Source: Croceimicrobium sp965228705 | GTDB lineage: Bacteria; Bacteroidota; Bacteroidia; Flavobacteriales; Schleiferiaceae | NCBI RefSeq assembly: GCF_965228705.1 | Contig: NZ_OZ245832.1 | Span: 1,364,001 to 1,428,000 of the forward strand | DNA length: 64,000 nt | Reading direction: 5' to 3' | Part shown: positions 34,326-42,225 of the stretch, in pieces | Layout: each line of letters starts with the position of its first letter | How positions within the stretch are numbered: the first letter of the stretch is position 1 | Position numbers and translations under genes: made by a program | Notes under the pieces: generated by a model | The model's database searches: none | Seen by the model: only the letters and a program-made list of their open reading frames with translations | What the model was told of the DNA's origin: nothing

Positions 34326-35351
34326 TTAATCCATAGAAAAAGACATGGTGGCTACGGGCTGAGCAGACGTTGTATTTTCTGGAGTTGTGTTGTCTTTTAA
34401 TGAAGCTTCACGAGCAGCTTGTCTCGAAGCGATAATGTCTAGCCTCTTATCCTTATCATTAATTGTTAAATCAGCTCTCTCTTGATAATCCTCAGAGCGT
34501 TCCTGATAGTCCTCGATTTGTTCTGGCGTACCGTTTTCTTCCAGTCTTGCTCCTTCGTCTTCCAAGGCATGACCCTCGTCAATCAGGGCATCGTTATCCC
34601 CTTTCATGGTATGTAATTCTTGCAAGTTCTGGTCAATCTCATTTACATGATCGTTCAGCAGGGTCTTATCAGGGTAGTCCGGCAAGCTTTGCTCCATAAT
34701 CGCCAACAAAAGGGATGGGTTTTCACGGTCTACAGGCTTACCAGTCTTTTTCTCATGGTCTTGTATTACGCGCTCCAAAGCCTTATCCTTCAATGTGCCG
34801 TCTTCATCAAGCTCTGGCTCCCCTCCGTTTTTAATCAGCCTGATATTGTCCTGAATAGCGTCAATTTCTTCAATTTGAGCCAGCTTTTCAGCTTTTTCCT
34901 GTTCCAAGGAAAGGATCTTCAGGTCAATTTTAACACCGAATTCTTCCAGATCTGCCAGTGTTTTTTCAAGAGCCTCGCGGGATGCTTCAAGGGCAAGCAT
35001 CATTTCCATCCTGCGGGTACGCTTTTTCTCTTCTTCTTTTTTGCGTGCTGAGTTTATTCCTGCGGCATCTTGTGCGATTTTTTGAAGGCCTGCGGCCTCG
35101 TTGCCACCTTCAGTAAAGGAGAAATTCTTTTGCTTGGTTTCAAGCTGCTCGGCCTTTTCATTGGCGCGTTTCAGGATTTCGACAGCCTCACCATCTATGC
35201 TTGCCGCATATGCATCAACAGTATCATCAACAATGAAATTATTCTGGATGGGGTCAAGCGTTTGCTCTACCTGTGGAAGCTCTGGCGCATCATAGGCGAT
35301 GCCCGTTGCCGCAAACGCAGATTTTAAGTCCCCTTTAGTGAACCCACTCAT
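34326..35351 (-). CDS. Large coiled-coil protein, unknown function
   Basis: A 341-residue acidic protein dominated by long helices (about residues 50-175 and 230-310), with heptad-rich stretches such as KAEKLAQIEEIDAIQDN and EDYQERSEDYQERADLTIND. No signal peptide or membrane segment. The start at 35351 has a clear AGGGAGT upstream. Acidic repeats in the last third (DEGHALEDEGARLEENG) are unusual. It is possibly a structural or mobilization accessory protein. The family is not recognised. Confidence 0.6.
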   Translation of the reverse strand: MSGFTKGDLKSAFAATGIAYDAPELPQVEQTLDPIQNNFIVDDTVDAYAASIDGEAVEILKRANEKAEQLETKQKNFSFTEGGNEAAGLQKIAQDAAGINSARKKEEEKKRTRRMEMMLALEASREALEKTLADLEEFGVKIDLKILSLEQEKAEKLAQIEEIDAIQDNIRLIKNGGEPELDEDGTLKDKALERVIQDHEKKTGKPVDRENPSLLLAIMEQSLPDYPDKTLLNDHVNEIDQNLQELHTMKGDNDALIDEGHALEDEGARLEENGTPEQIEDYQERSEDYQERADLTINDKDKRLDIIASRQAAREASLKDNTTPENTTSAQPVATMSFSMD

Positions 35352-35503
35352 TTATATACTCCCTAAATACCCGTGACCTTCTTACGAGGTCTTGTGCTAT
35401 AGTTTAAAGTCTACTGGGTTGGGCTTAAAATATTGTGACTTTTACGGAACCTTTGAACTAAATTTATTTAAAATTTTATGCTTTTTCCTGCTAGAATGGC
35501 TCC

Positions 35504-36175
35504 ATGAGAAAAAAGCCGGAAAAGGTTAAAATTACACAAGAAATCATCGCTGAGCTTAAAGCCGAACGTACCCGTACAGGGATGAGCGCGGCGGCACTAC
35601 TGAGAGGCGGAAAGAATGTACCTGAAAAGCTCAATAGTACGATGATCAATGCGTGGATGTCGGGAAAAACTGGCTCGGCACAAAGCGCTATTCTAGATTA
35701 TGTCGTCAAAACATGGAAGGCGTTGCCGAACAGGGATGAAGTGTATATCGAAATGACCGACGATGTGCGCGAAAGTCTTAATACGGCCTTTAAAAAGACA
35801 GGGCTGAGCCTTAAACGACTTTTCGACACCAGAACAGATCATCCTAAGGATTTTAATTGGCGCAATTTCCACTCTATCCTTGCTCGATATCCTAAGCTCA
35901 ACATGGATCATTACAAGTATATCATAGATGTTTTAGAAGCCAATGAAGAGCAGGGATATGAAGTCATATCAGACCAACTTTGCATGACCATACGCAGTGA
36001 AATCCGAAGAACAGGTGTGACTATCCCACATATCCTTCGTCGTGCAGGTCGAAACGAGCCCCCCCTTGTAACCCAAACCACGGTCTATAACTGGTTAAAT
36101 GGCAAGGTCAAACGCGCAGATCGCAAAGAGGTGAAATATCTGCTGGACCTGTATAAAAACATTCCTGATAAATAA
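35504..36175 (+). CDS. Protein with three HTH-like repeats
   Basis: A 223-residue protein made of three related units of about 65-70 residues (roughly 10-75, 85-145, 155-220). Units 1 and 3 share the pattern ELKAERTRTGMSAAALLRGG with a later NAWMSGK and EIRRTGVTIPHILRRAGRNE with YNWLNGK. Unit 2 is divergent (FKKTGLSLKRLFDTR). Each looks like a Cro-type helix-turn-helix. A protein with three DNA-binding units in a row might bridge multiple operator sites. The target is unknown. Confidence 0.65.
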   Translation: MRKKPEKVKITQEIIAELKAERTRTGMSAAALLRGGKNVPEKLNSTMINAWMSGKTGSAQSAILDYVVKTWKALPNRDEVYIEMTDDVRESLNTAFKKTGLSLKRLFDTRTDHPKDFNWRNFHSILARYPKLNMDHYKYIIDVLEANEEQGYEVISDQLCMTIRSEIRRTGVTIPHILRRAGRNEPPLVTQTTVYNWLNGKVKRADRKEVKYLLDLYKNIPDK

Positions 36176-36200
36176 AACCTTCACCCAGAGACAGGGAGCT

Positions 36201-36497
36201 ATGACGAGAGCGTTTCTATTCTTTTTGATAACAAAGTCAGTATCTTTAAAGAAAAGAATGAAAAGCGCCGCCATGATGATGAACAATCCCAATATGCGCT
36301 TATTGCCTTCTCTCGAAGAACGGTTAATAGAATTGGATGAGGCCTGCAACTCCCTAGAAAAGGATTTGGCTGATAATGACATACAACAAAACCCTTCTGA
36401 ATTAAGCCGTATTCAGGAATTTTTGGCCGATGCACAGGCCGAACGTGATCGTGTTGTTGATATGATCAAATACTTGAAAAGCCAACAGATGTTCTAA
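36201..36497 (+). CDS. Small hypothetical protein after triple-HTH gene
   Basis: A 98-residue protein, hydrophobic at the start (TRAFLFFLITKS) and then charged helical (LIELDEACNSLEKDLADNDI ... AERDRVVDMIKYLKSQQMF). AGGGAG lies close to the ATG at 36201; an inner start at 36258 (MKSAAMMMNNP) would remove the hydrophobic stretch. It lies 25 bp after the triple-HTH gene, so cotranscription is likely. Confidence 0.45.
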   Translation: MTRAFLFFLITKSVSLKKRMKSAAMMMNNPNMRLLPSLEERLIELDEACNSLEKDLADNDIQQNPSELSRIQEFLADAQAERDRVVDMIKYLKSQQMF

Positions 36498-36511
36498 TCG
36501 TTTTCTGTCTA

Positions 36512-36540
36512 AAAGAAACCCCACGCCATAAGGCGCGGGG
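36512..36540 (-). terminator. Bidirectional GC-rich terminator
   Basis: CCCCACGCC (36519-36527) pairs with GGCGCGGGG (36532-36540), one mismatch, over ATAA. The reverse-strand read ends in TTTCTTTT, so it mainly terminates the leftward pair 36626-37290. Confidence 0.65.
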
Positions 36541-36625
36541 CTAGTATGTGGTGGGCACGCTTCCATTCCTTCATTGTGTGGGTGGGGAGAAAATCGGGAA
36601 GAAAATGCACCCATTCAGAGGAACC

Positions 36626-36949
36626 TTATTCTGGTCCTCCAAATTCCTTGGCTAGAAATTCCTGTCTTTGCTTTATATCCTCTAGGTAGCTATCCATCAC
36701 ACGGATATAGATTTCATAGGATTTATGCCGTACCATAATTCTGGCTTTCGGCAATTGCGGGAAGCTATGTTCACCATATTCGTGTTTATATCGGGCTTCC
36801 AATGTTGCATCGAACAGATGAGCTTCGCGATTTTCCAATATCTTCAGCTCGCGGATAAGCGGCACTGAGTATATGCGCCAAAGATCACTGTCCATTTTGA
36901 GTCGACCCAGATTGCGATGAAACTCAGAAAGGGCTTGCAATTCACTCAT
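36626..36949 (-). CDS. Hypothetical protein, second gene of coupled pair
   Basis: A 107-residue charged helical protein (DSDLWRIYSVPLIRELKILE ... KSYEIYIRVMDSYLEDIKQR). The start overlaps the stop of the upstream gene in an ATGA arrangement (36946-36949), so the two are translationally coupled. No family is recognised. The pair resembles small plasmid genes of Proteobacteria. Confidence 0.55.
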   Translation of the reverse strand: MSELQALSEFHRNLGRLKMDSDLWRIYSVPLIRELKILENREAHLFDATLEARYKHEYGEHSFPQLPKARIMVRHKSYEIYIRVMDSYLEDIKQRQEFLAKEFGGPE

Positions 36950-37290
36950 GCCGCTTTCTCCAACCGATTGAAGATGCCAAAGAAATTGTGTTTTGCCTCT
37001 CGGTATTCGAGGCGATACCGCAGATAAAGCCCCATATCCTGATGGTATTTCCCTTCAAGAAGAGTATATCTGCGGCCATAGGCCGTTTTGTATTCCTCTA
37101 CGGTTAAGAGAAATTCTTTGCGGCAGGCCCGCATGCAATGCGCCAGAGCCATGAGCTTTAGAAATTCCAGAGCAAGCGACAAAGAGAAGCGCTTCTTCAA
37201 TCTTAAATATAGCCCTTCAACCGAATCCCGGTCACAGGGGGTGCGCAGGCAAAGTTCAACCTCGCCACGCAGGGGTACATACGCAGTCAT
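36946..37290 (-). CDS. Hypothetical protein, first gene of coupled pair
   Basis: A 114-residue basic protein rich in Tyr, Arg and Leu (RLKKRFSLSLALEFLKLMAL ... YGRRYTLLEGKYHQDMGLYL). GAGGGA lies 6 bases before the ATG at 37290, a strong ribosome site. The partner gene overlaps its stop. The function is unknown. Confidence 0.55.
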   Translation of the reverse strand: MTAYVPLRGEVELCLRTPCDRDSVEGLYLRLKKRFSLSLALEFLKLMALAHCMRACRKEFLLTVEEYKTAYGRRYTLLEGKYHQDMGLYLRYRLEYREAKHNFFGIFNRLEKAA

Positions 37291-37427
37291 TTTTCCCTCA
37301 CACAGTTATATTCTATGTTGTTTTAGGCATATCTAATGGGTGTCGTAGAGGGATGTCAAGAAAAACTTGATTATATATGTCGAAAACGATATAAGTGATA
37401 AAAAATAGGTACAGGATGCTATAAATA

Positions 37428-38069
37428 ATGCCAATATCAAAAGCACAAGCCAGAGCAGCAAGAGCATTGCTTGCTCCAATCACTCAGGCGGAGGTCGGGA
37501 AACTGACAGGCTTGGAACAATCAAAGCTGTCTAACTTTGAAAACCCAAATAAAACCTACAATCCTACCGCACGCTTTCTAGAGAAGCTTGAAAACTTCTA
37601 TGACAGTCGGGGAATTGAGTTCCTTGACAATGACGGTGTTAAACGCAAGACAAGCTTGAGAACCTACAAGGGGTATGATGGGTTCAAAGCCTTCATGTAT
37701 GACGTTTATGAAACCGTCAAGAACGGCGGGGATGTTTGTGTAACCAATGTGGATGAAAGCAAATTCCAAAAGCTCTTTGGTGATTATGGAGACGATTATC
37801 TAAGCAAGATGTCGAAGGTCAATAACCTGAGCTTTAGAATACTGGTTCAGGAAGGCGACGATAATTTCCTAGCATCTGACTACGCGAAATACCGCAAACT
37901 CCCAGCCCAATACTTCGGCAATGTCCCCACGTACACCTATGGAAACAAGAAAGCTGAAATTCATTTTGAAGACCCGGTAACAGTACTGATCGTTGAAAAC
38001 GCGCAGTCTGCCGACGCACAGCGTAAGTATTTTGAAATGATGTGGGAGCAATCCAGTGACCCCGTTTAA
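37428..38069 (+). CDS. XRE regulator with TrmB-like C-terminal sensor domain
   Basis: A 213-residue protein. The N-terminal helix-turn-helix is TQAEVGKLTGLEQSKLSNFE (about residues 18-37). The C-terminal ~130 residues (about 75-210) resemble the effector domain of TrmB-type regulators, with the tell-tale YRKLPAQYFGNVPTYTYGNK and a final RKYFEMMWEQ. That fold normally senses a small molecule, often a sugar. Here it is fused to an XRE domain instead of a winged helix, an uncommon combination. Its stop overlaps the methyltransferase start by 14 bp, so they form a coupled operon. Confidence 0.65.
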   Translation: MPISKAQARAARALLAPITQAEVGKLTGLEQSKLSNFENPNKTYNPTARFLEKLENFYDSRGIEFLDNDGVKRKTSLRTYKGYDGFKAFMYDVYETVKNGGDVCVTNVDESKFQKLFGDYGDDYLSKMSKVNNLSFRILVQEGDDNFLASDYAKYRKLPAQYFGNVPTYTYGNKKAEIHFEDPVTVLIVENAQSADAQRKYFEMMWEQSSDPV

Positions 38070-39015
38070 GAAAGATGTCATTGATCTGTTTTCTGGGAAG
38101 CGCGGTGGCCATGTTGAAAAGTGGCTCTACAGCGATACCCCGCGCCTGTCGAAATCCGGGTCTCAACTCTGGCATGAGTTCATCAAGACACATCCCGATT
38201 ACTATGTACTTTCCAATGAAATCGCGCTGATACAGCGTTCAGCAAAAGCAATCGGCAAGAACCTGAAGAACGTAGACACTTTGGTTGATTTTGGTGTCGG
38301 CGACGGACAGGCGCTAAACCAAAAAGTCATTCCTTTACTTAATACCATGCGCGGGATCAAAACCTATGTTGGTATTGATCTCTCTGAGGATTTCTTAAAA
38401 GCCGCGCAGAGCGACTTAAAAAGTCATAAGCCTGAGTTGAACCTTGTGTCAATCAACGGGGACTTCTTTCATGAGAAACTTGACCTTCCGGGGATAAAGC
38501 GGATGGGGCTAATGCTCGGATCAACCATTACCAACCTCGAACTGAAAGAAGGTGAAGAGTTTCCGCACGCAAGAATTGTGAAGCGGCTCAAGCATCTGAA
38601 ATCAATGCTGGGGCAGGGAAACCACTTTCTGCCTAGCTTTGACGCAAATGAGGACGTGCCTTCTATCCAGAAAGCATATAACAGCCCGATCTGGTCGGAG
38701 TTTGTAACCGGGATCATGTATGACGTTGATAAAATCGCTTACGGTGATTTCTCACCAAAAGCGTGGACACATGAAATGATCTGGAACTCCAAAGCACACG
38801 CGCTTCAACATTGTGCGACCTCAACCGCCAATCAAAATTTCTCATTCAACGAACGAGAATTCCGAATATTGAAGGGGCAACGCTTTGTGACGGTCAACAC
38901 GTTCAAATATCCACAGTCGGTTTTTACCTCAATGGCAGAAGGTGCAGGATGTGAAATTGAAGAATATTTCGTTGATAGACAAGCACGTATATGTTTGCCA
39001 GATCTGGTGTGTTAG
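38056..39015 (+). CDS. EgtD-like SAM-dependent methyltransferase
   Basis: A 319-residue protein related to the histidine N-alpha-methyltransferase (EgtD, DUF2260-type) family. The SAM motif is LVDFGVGDGQ and the family motif LMLGSTITNLE corresponds to FLGSTIGN. In EgtD a late segment reads like TExSxKY and supplies substrate contacts. Here it reads TVNTFKY, so the glutamate known to contact histidine is replaced by valine. A different amine substrate is therefore likely. It is coupled to the regulator at 37428 and is the last gene of the element before attR. Confidence 0.65.
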   Translation: MTPFKKDVIDLFSGKRGGHVEKWLYSDTPRLSKSGSQLWHEFIKTHPDYYVLSNEIALIQRSAKAIGKNLKNVDTLVDFGVGDGQALNQKVIPLLNTMRGIKTYVGIDLSEDFLKAAQSDLKSHKPELNLVSINGDFFHEKLDLPGIKRMGLMLGSTITNLELKEGEEFPHARIVKRLKHLKSMLGQGNHFLPSFDANEDVPSIQKAYNSPIWSEFVTGIMYDVDKIAYGDFSPKAWTHEMIWNSKAHALQHCATSTANQNFSFNEREFRILKGQRFVTVNTFKYPQSVFTSMAEGAGCEIEEYFVDRQARICLPDLVC

Positions 39016-39061
39016 AAGAGTTGGTAATCACTAAGAACAGGAAAGTTAGTTTAAACACATT

Positions 39062-39083
39062 TCTGTGCGAATCCTGTGCAAAT
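39062..39083 (+). promoter_or_regulatory. Arm-type integrase sites, right end
   Basis: TCTGTGCGAAT (39062-39072) and CCTGTGCAAAT (39073-39083) form an 11-bp tandem pair like that at 19601-19622, in the same orientation. This supports the 19641 integrase as cognate enzyme for both ends. Confidence 0.75.
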
Positions 39084-39084
39084 G

Positions 39085-39119
39085 AAAAAAGGCTTGAAGA
39101 AAAAAATCTTCAAGCCTTT
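39085..39119 (-). terminator. Element-borne replacement terminator for tRNA-Arg
   Basis: AAAGGCTTGAAGA (39088-39100) pairs perfectly with TCTTCAAGCCTTT (39107-39119), loop of six A. The reverse-strand read ends in a T run. It lies about 10 bp after the tRNA 3' end, inside the element. Confidence 0.85.
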
Positions 39120-39128
39120 GATCTTTAA

Positions 39129-39173
39129 GTGATCGCGACAGGATTCGAACCTGTGACCGTCTGCTTAGAAGGC
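39129..39173. other. attR (45-bp direct repeat, inside intact tRNA-Arg)
   Basis: Identical to 19455-19499. It is joined to the 5' half of the tRNA so that the gene stays functional after integration. Confidence 0.92.
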
Positions 39174-39203
39174 AGATGCTCTATCCAGCTGAGCTACGCG
39201 ACC
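39130..39203 (-). tRNA. tRNA-Arg(TCT)
   Basis: A 74-nt cloverleaf: acceptor GGTCGCG/CGCGATC, D arm GCTC...GAGC, anticodon stem TCTGC/GCAGA with loop CTTCTAA giving anticodon TCT, T arm ACAGG-TTCGAAT-CCTGT, discriminator A, no encoded CCA. The 3' half is shared with the att repeat. It decodes AGA. Confidence 0.95.
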
Positions 39204-39216
39204 TTATTTCTAAAGA

Positions 39217-39265
39217 GTCGCGAGGCGAAGCTGCCTGTCTCGATATTATCGAGAAGCTACGCGAC
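39217..39265. repeat. Palindromic hairpin with copied tRNA-Arg 5' end
   Basis: Just upstream of the tRNA (on its strand). The last bases AGCTACGCGACC repeat the tRNA 5' end, and TCTCGATA-T-TATCGAGA (39238-39254) forms a perfect inner hairpin. It may be a decayed duplicate of the tRNA start, a promoter-proximal element, or an RNA-processing site. Confidence 0.45.
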
Positions 39266-39368
39266 CTTGGTCTTCCCAATTAATTTAGGGCTGCAAAAGT
39301 AAAACTAATTCCCTAGCCCCGCCAAGGCATTTTGCAATTTCATAGCTTAGAGGCTTCAATTAGCAAGC

Positions 39369-40889
39369 ATGACCTTTAAATTTCTCAAAGAAGATCTCTC
39401 TGCCTCCCTCGTTGTATTCCTGGTCGCCGTGCCTCTCTGTTTAGGTATTGCCGTGGCCTCTGGCGCCTCACCTCTATCTGGCTTAATAGCCGGTTTAGTA
39501 GGTGGTATTGTGGTAGGGAGTCTTTCCGGCTCTCAATTGAGTGTTAGTGGTCCGGCGGCTGGTTTAACCGCTATCGTTTTAGATGCCATTACCTCCTTAC
39601 CTACCTTTAATGCCTTCCTCCTTGCCGTTGTATTTGCAGGAATCATTCAATTTTTATTGGGCAGCTTCAAAGCTGGTGTCATTGGCTATTACTTCCCTAC
39701 CGCTGTAATAAAAGGCATGCTTTCCGCCATTGGTCTGATCCTAATCCTCAAACAAATTCCCCATGCCCTGGGTGATGATAAGGATTATGAAGGCGATACC
39801 TCCTTTATTCAATTCGACGATCAAAATACCTTCACCGAAATTGTAATGGCCATCCAAAACCCAGCCATGGGTGCGGTAATCATTACCCTGGTCGCTCTGG
39901 CTCTGCTTATTCTGTTTGACACCCAATTTTTTAAGCGTTTCTCCATATTTAAAATCATTCCCCCCGCCCTCATTGCGGTGATTAGTGGTGTGGGCCTCAA
40001 TGCGCTTTTTGGGCTCTACAAACCCGAATGGGCCTTGCAAGACCTGCACCTGGTAAGTATCCCCACCAGTGAGGATTTAGGTGGTTTATGGGAGCAATTC
40101 AGTTTTCCGGATTGGTCGCATTTCAGCAATCCCGATATCTATATTATCGCCATTACCATTGCATTGGTGGCCAGTATAGAAACCCTCCTCAGCATTGAAG
40201 CCGCAGATAAACTCGACCCCAAGAAAAGGATAAGCCCTGCTAATCGCGAGCTACAAGCTCAAGGAGTAGGAAATATGCTGAGCGGACTTCTGGGAGGTTT
40301 ACCCGTTACCGCAGTTATTGTGCGCTCTTCCGCGAATATTAGTTCTGGAGCTCAAACCAAGCTCTCCGCTATCTTCCACGGTATATGGATTGTGCTTAGC
40401 ATCATTTTCCTGGCCGATATCATGAATCTCATTCCCCTCTCTGCCCTGGCAGCTGTTTTATTGGTGGTGGGCTATAAACTGGTAAAACCCTCCCTGATTA
40501 AGTCTATGTACAAAAAAGGCCTCAATCAGTTTATTCCCTTTGTGGTTACCATTGTGGCCATCCTACTAACGGATCTGCTTATTGGCATCGGCATCGGTTT
40601 GGTTGTAATGGTCTTCTACATCCTAAAATCGAATTTCATCAGTGCGGTGCACTTTGAGAATTTGGGTGAAGATAAAATCCTTATTCGTCTCAATAAAGAC
40701 GTTTCCTTCCTCAATAAGGCACTAATCCTCGATCATTTAGAAAAGGTACACAGTGGAGCCGAAGTAACCATTGATGCCCGTCGGGCTGAATTTATTGATA
40801 TGGATATTCAGGAGGTGATTGATGATTTTGTGCAATCTGCCCCCGAGCGCGATATTAAAATTGATTATAAGCCTTTTATTCAGCATTAA
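39369..40889 (+). CDS. SulP family anion transporter (possible bicarbonate uptake)
   Basis: A 506-residue inner-membrane transporter with about 12 membrane segments and a short STAS domain (about residues 430-500). The opening VFLVAVPLCLGIAVASGASP is the SulP signature. SulP members carry sulfate, bicarbonate or other anions with Na+ or H+. Substrate cannot be read directly. The carbonic anhydrase and DAB genes in the same window favour bicarbonate, but SulP also commonly moves sulfate. It overlaps the LytTR gene by 14 bp, tail to tail. Confidence 0.88.
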   Translation: MTFKFLKEDLSASLVVFLVAVPLCLGIAVASGASPLSGLIAGLVGGIVVGSLSGSQLSVSGPAAGLTAIVLDAITSLPTFNAFLLAVVFAGIIQFLLGSFKAGVIGYYFPTAVIKGMLSAIGLILILKQIPHALGDDKDYEGDTSFIQFDDQNTFTEIVMAIQNPAMGAVIITLVALALLILFDTQFFKRFSIFKIIPPALIAVISGVGLNALFGLYKPEWALQDLHLVSIPTSEDLGGLWEQFSFPDWSHFSNPDIYIIAITIALVASIETLLSIEAADKLDPKKRISPANRELQAQGVGNMLSGLLGGLPVTAVIVRSSANISSGAQTKLSAIFHGIWIVLSIIFLADIMNLIPLSALAAVLLVVGYKLVKPSLIKSMYKKGLNQFIPFVVTIVAILLTDLLIGIGIGLVVMVFYILKSNFISAVHFENLGEDKILIRLNKDVSFLNKALILDHLEKVHSGAEVTIDARRAEFIDMDIQEVIDDFVQSAPERDIKIDYKPFIQH

Positions 40890-41601
40890 GCGACCGAGCC
40901 TCGATCTGCTTTAGAAAATCTTGCACCCGAGCTTTATAAGATCGTGAAACCGGGATTTCAGTTCCTCCGATACTCACTTCCGTGGGATGGATGCTTTGGG
41001 CCTGCTCGGGATTAATAATAAAGGAACGGTGGACTCTTAGAAAGCCCTGCGGCAAACGCTCCTCTAATTGCGAAATCCGCTCTCGCGTTTGAAACTGCTC
41101 CTGCTCCATATAAAAGGTGCACTGCTCATTCTTGCTTTCGATATACCGCAATTTGCGCAGATCGATCTTAATTTGCTTACGATCCGAGATTAATTCGAAC
41201 CATAAAGGACCCTTTTCGTCTGCTGGTAAAGCCTTGGCGGGACGAAACAATCGATCCTGAACCAAGGTAAAGAAGAGCATATACAGCCAAAGAAAAACGG
41301 GATTCACCAGGACCTTAGGCAGGCGATCAAATTGCAATTCGAATATAAACCAATAGGCCCCTACCATTCCTAACCACTCCAGATAAAGAGAAAAAAGCAG
41401 GAGGTAGAACAAATGCAGCCAACGCCAATTGCTTTTAGACCTTCGCCAAAGTAAAAGACCATAGTTCATTAAAGCCGCTCCCGGCAATAGAAAAGTAGCC
41501 AGCATTAAAGCAGCCGAAAAACTGCCTAAAAGACTCTGGTAAATGAGGGTCATGATCAGCAAAGCGATCAACCAGAATGAAATTTGTTTCAGTACTTTCA
41601 C
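40876..41601 (-). CDS. Membrane-anchored LytTR transcriptional regulator
   Basis: A 241-residue protein with four N-terminal membrane segments (about residues 8-25, 30-50, 65-85, 100-118) and a C-terminal LytTR DNA-binding domain (about 140-235). In the latter, LRYIESKNEQCTFYMEQEQF and GFLRVHRSFIINPEQ are typical motifs. A membrane-bound one-component regulator is likely, sensing an envelope or small-molecule signal. It could control the adjacent SulP gene, but that is only positional inference. Confidence 0.82.
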   Translation of the reverse strand: MKVLKQISFWLIALLIMTLIYQSLLGSFSAALMLATFLLPGAALMNYGLLLWRRSKSNWRWLHLFYLLLFSLYLEWLGMVGAYWFIFELQFDRLPKVLVNPVFLWLYMLFFTLVQDRLFRPAKALPADEKGPLWFELISDRKQIKIDLRKLRYIESKNEQCTFYMEQEQFQTRERISQLEERLPQGFLRVHRSFIINPEQAQSIHPTEVSIGGTEIPVSRSYKARVQDFLKQIEARSLNAE

Positions 41602-41731
41602 GCTGTAAATATGCAGCGAAATCCCTCTGTATACAAGGAAGCACGGGTTTTAACCTTTTAGTTTCGGGTTTCGACTTTGCTGCGAATGGGCCTTTTGAAC
41701 GTGATTTGAAGCAAACAAAAAACAAATTATC

Positions 41732-42052
41732 ATGCTAGAGTTTTTTTACATGGGCGGTCCGCTTTTTATGAGCTTGATCAGCCTGGCCCAAATCGCCATG
41801 TTCATCGCAATGATTTTACATTTTCAGGGTAAAGACACCCGCCACTTGGTTCGGGAAGCCGGTTTATTAGCCCTGGCCCTGGGAATCCTCGGGCAGCTTA
41901 TTGGACTTTTCGAAGCCTTTAAAGGTATTGAGCAAATGGGGGGTGTTTCCTCTGCAATGCTGGCTGGCGGACTTAAGGTATCTATGATTACCACCCTCTA
42001 TGGAATGGTAGGCTTTATCATTAGTCGGCTTTATCTGCTGATTCGTAAATAG
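41732..42052 (+). CDS. MotA/TolQ/ExbB-like short membrane protein
   Basis: A 106-residue protein with three hydrophobic segments. The C-terminal half (LGILGQLIGLFEAFKGIEQM ... LKVSMITTLYGMVGFIIS) matches the helix-hairpin of the MotA/TolQ/ExbB proton-channel family, but the usual ~200 residues are shortened. Such proteins feed proton-motive force into gliding, transport or envelope machines. No ExbD partner is adjacent. It ends before a strong terminator. Confidence 0.65.
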   Translation: MLEFFYMGGPLFMSLISLAQIAMFIAMILHFQGKDTRHLVREAGLLALALGILGQLIGLFEAFKGIEQMGGVSSAMLAGGLKVSMITTLYGMVGFIISRLYLLIRK

Positions 42053-42055
42053 TTT

Positions 42056-42096
42056 AAAAACCGGAACCAGGCATCTTGCTGATGTTCCGGTTTTTC
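42056..42096 (+). terminator. Rho-independent terminator
   Basis: AAAAACCGGAAC (42056-42067) pairs with GTTCCGGTTTTT (42084-42095), 12 bp. It is bidirectional by symmetry. Confidence 0.9.
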
Positions 42097-42225
42097 TTTC
42101 GTTTTAGGATTCTTTTATTTAATTGGTTCCCGTAGCCCTATAGCTAATTTGTTGATATATTTTTTCAAGCTGCACACACAATTAAATAGCTTTAAATAGC
42201 TTTATATCAGTATGTAAAGCTAAGC

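Larger units (their letters stand above)
19455..39173. mobile_element. ~19.7 kb integrative mobilizable element in tRNA-Arg(TCT)
   Basis: 45-bp identical direct repeats at 19455-19499 and 39129-39173 correspond to the 3' half of tRNA-Arg, whose intact copy is at 39130-39203. Inside are a Bacteroidota-type integrase and HTH protein (left end), a coupling protein, relaxase, MobC-like protein and predicted oriT, a restriction-modification pair, a second integrase with its own attP-like locus, and small cargo genes. No VirB/Tra secretion channel is present, so it would need a helper element. Many inner genes have clear Shine-Dalgarno sites and proteobacterial relatives, unlike the flanking chromosome. 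Confidence 0.9.

Noticed and set aside
39217..39265. A second tRNA gene
   Set aside because: Only the 5' end matches; no anticodon arm or T arm can be formed.
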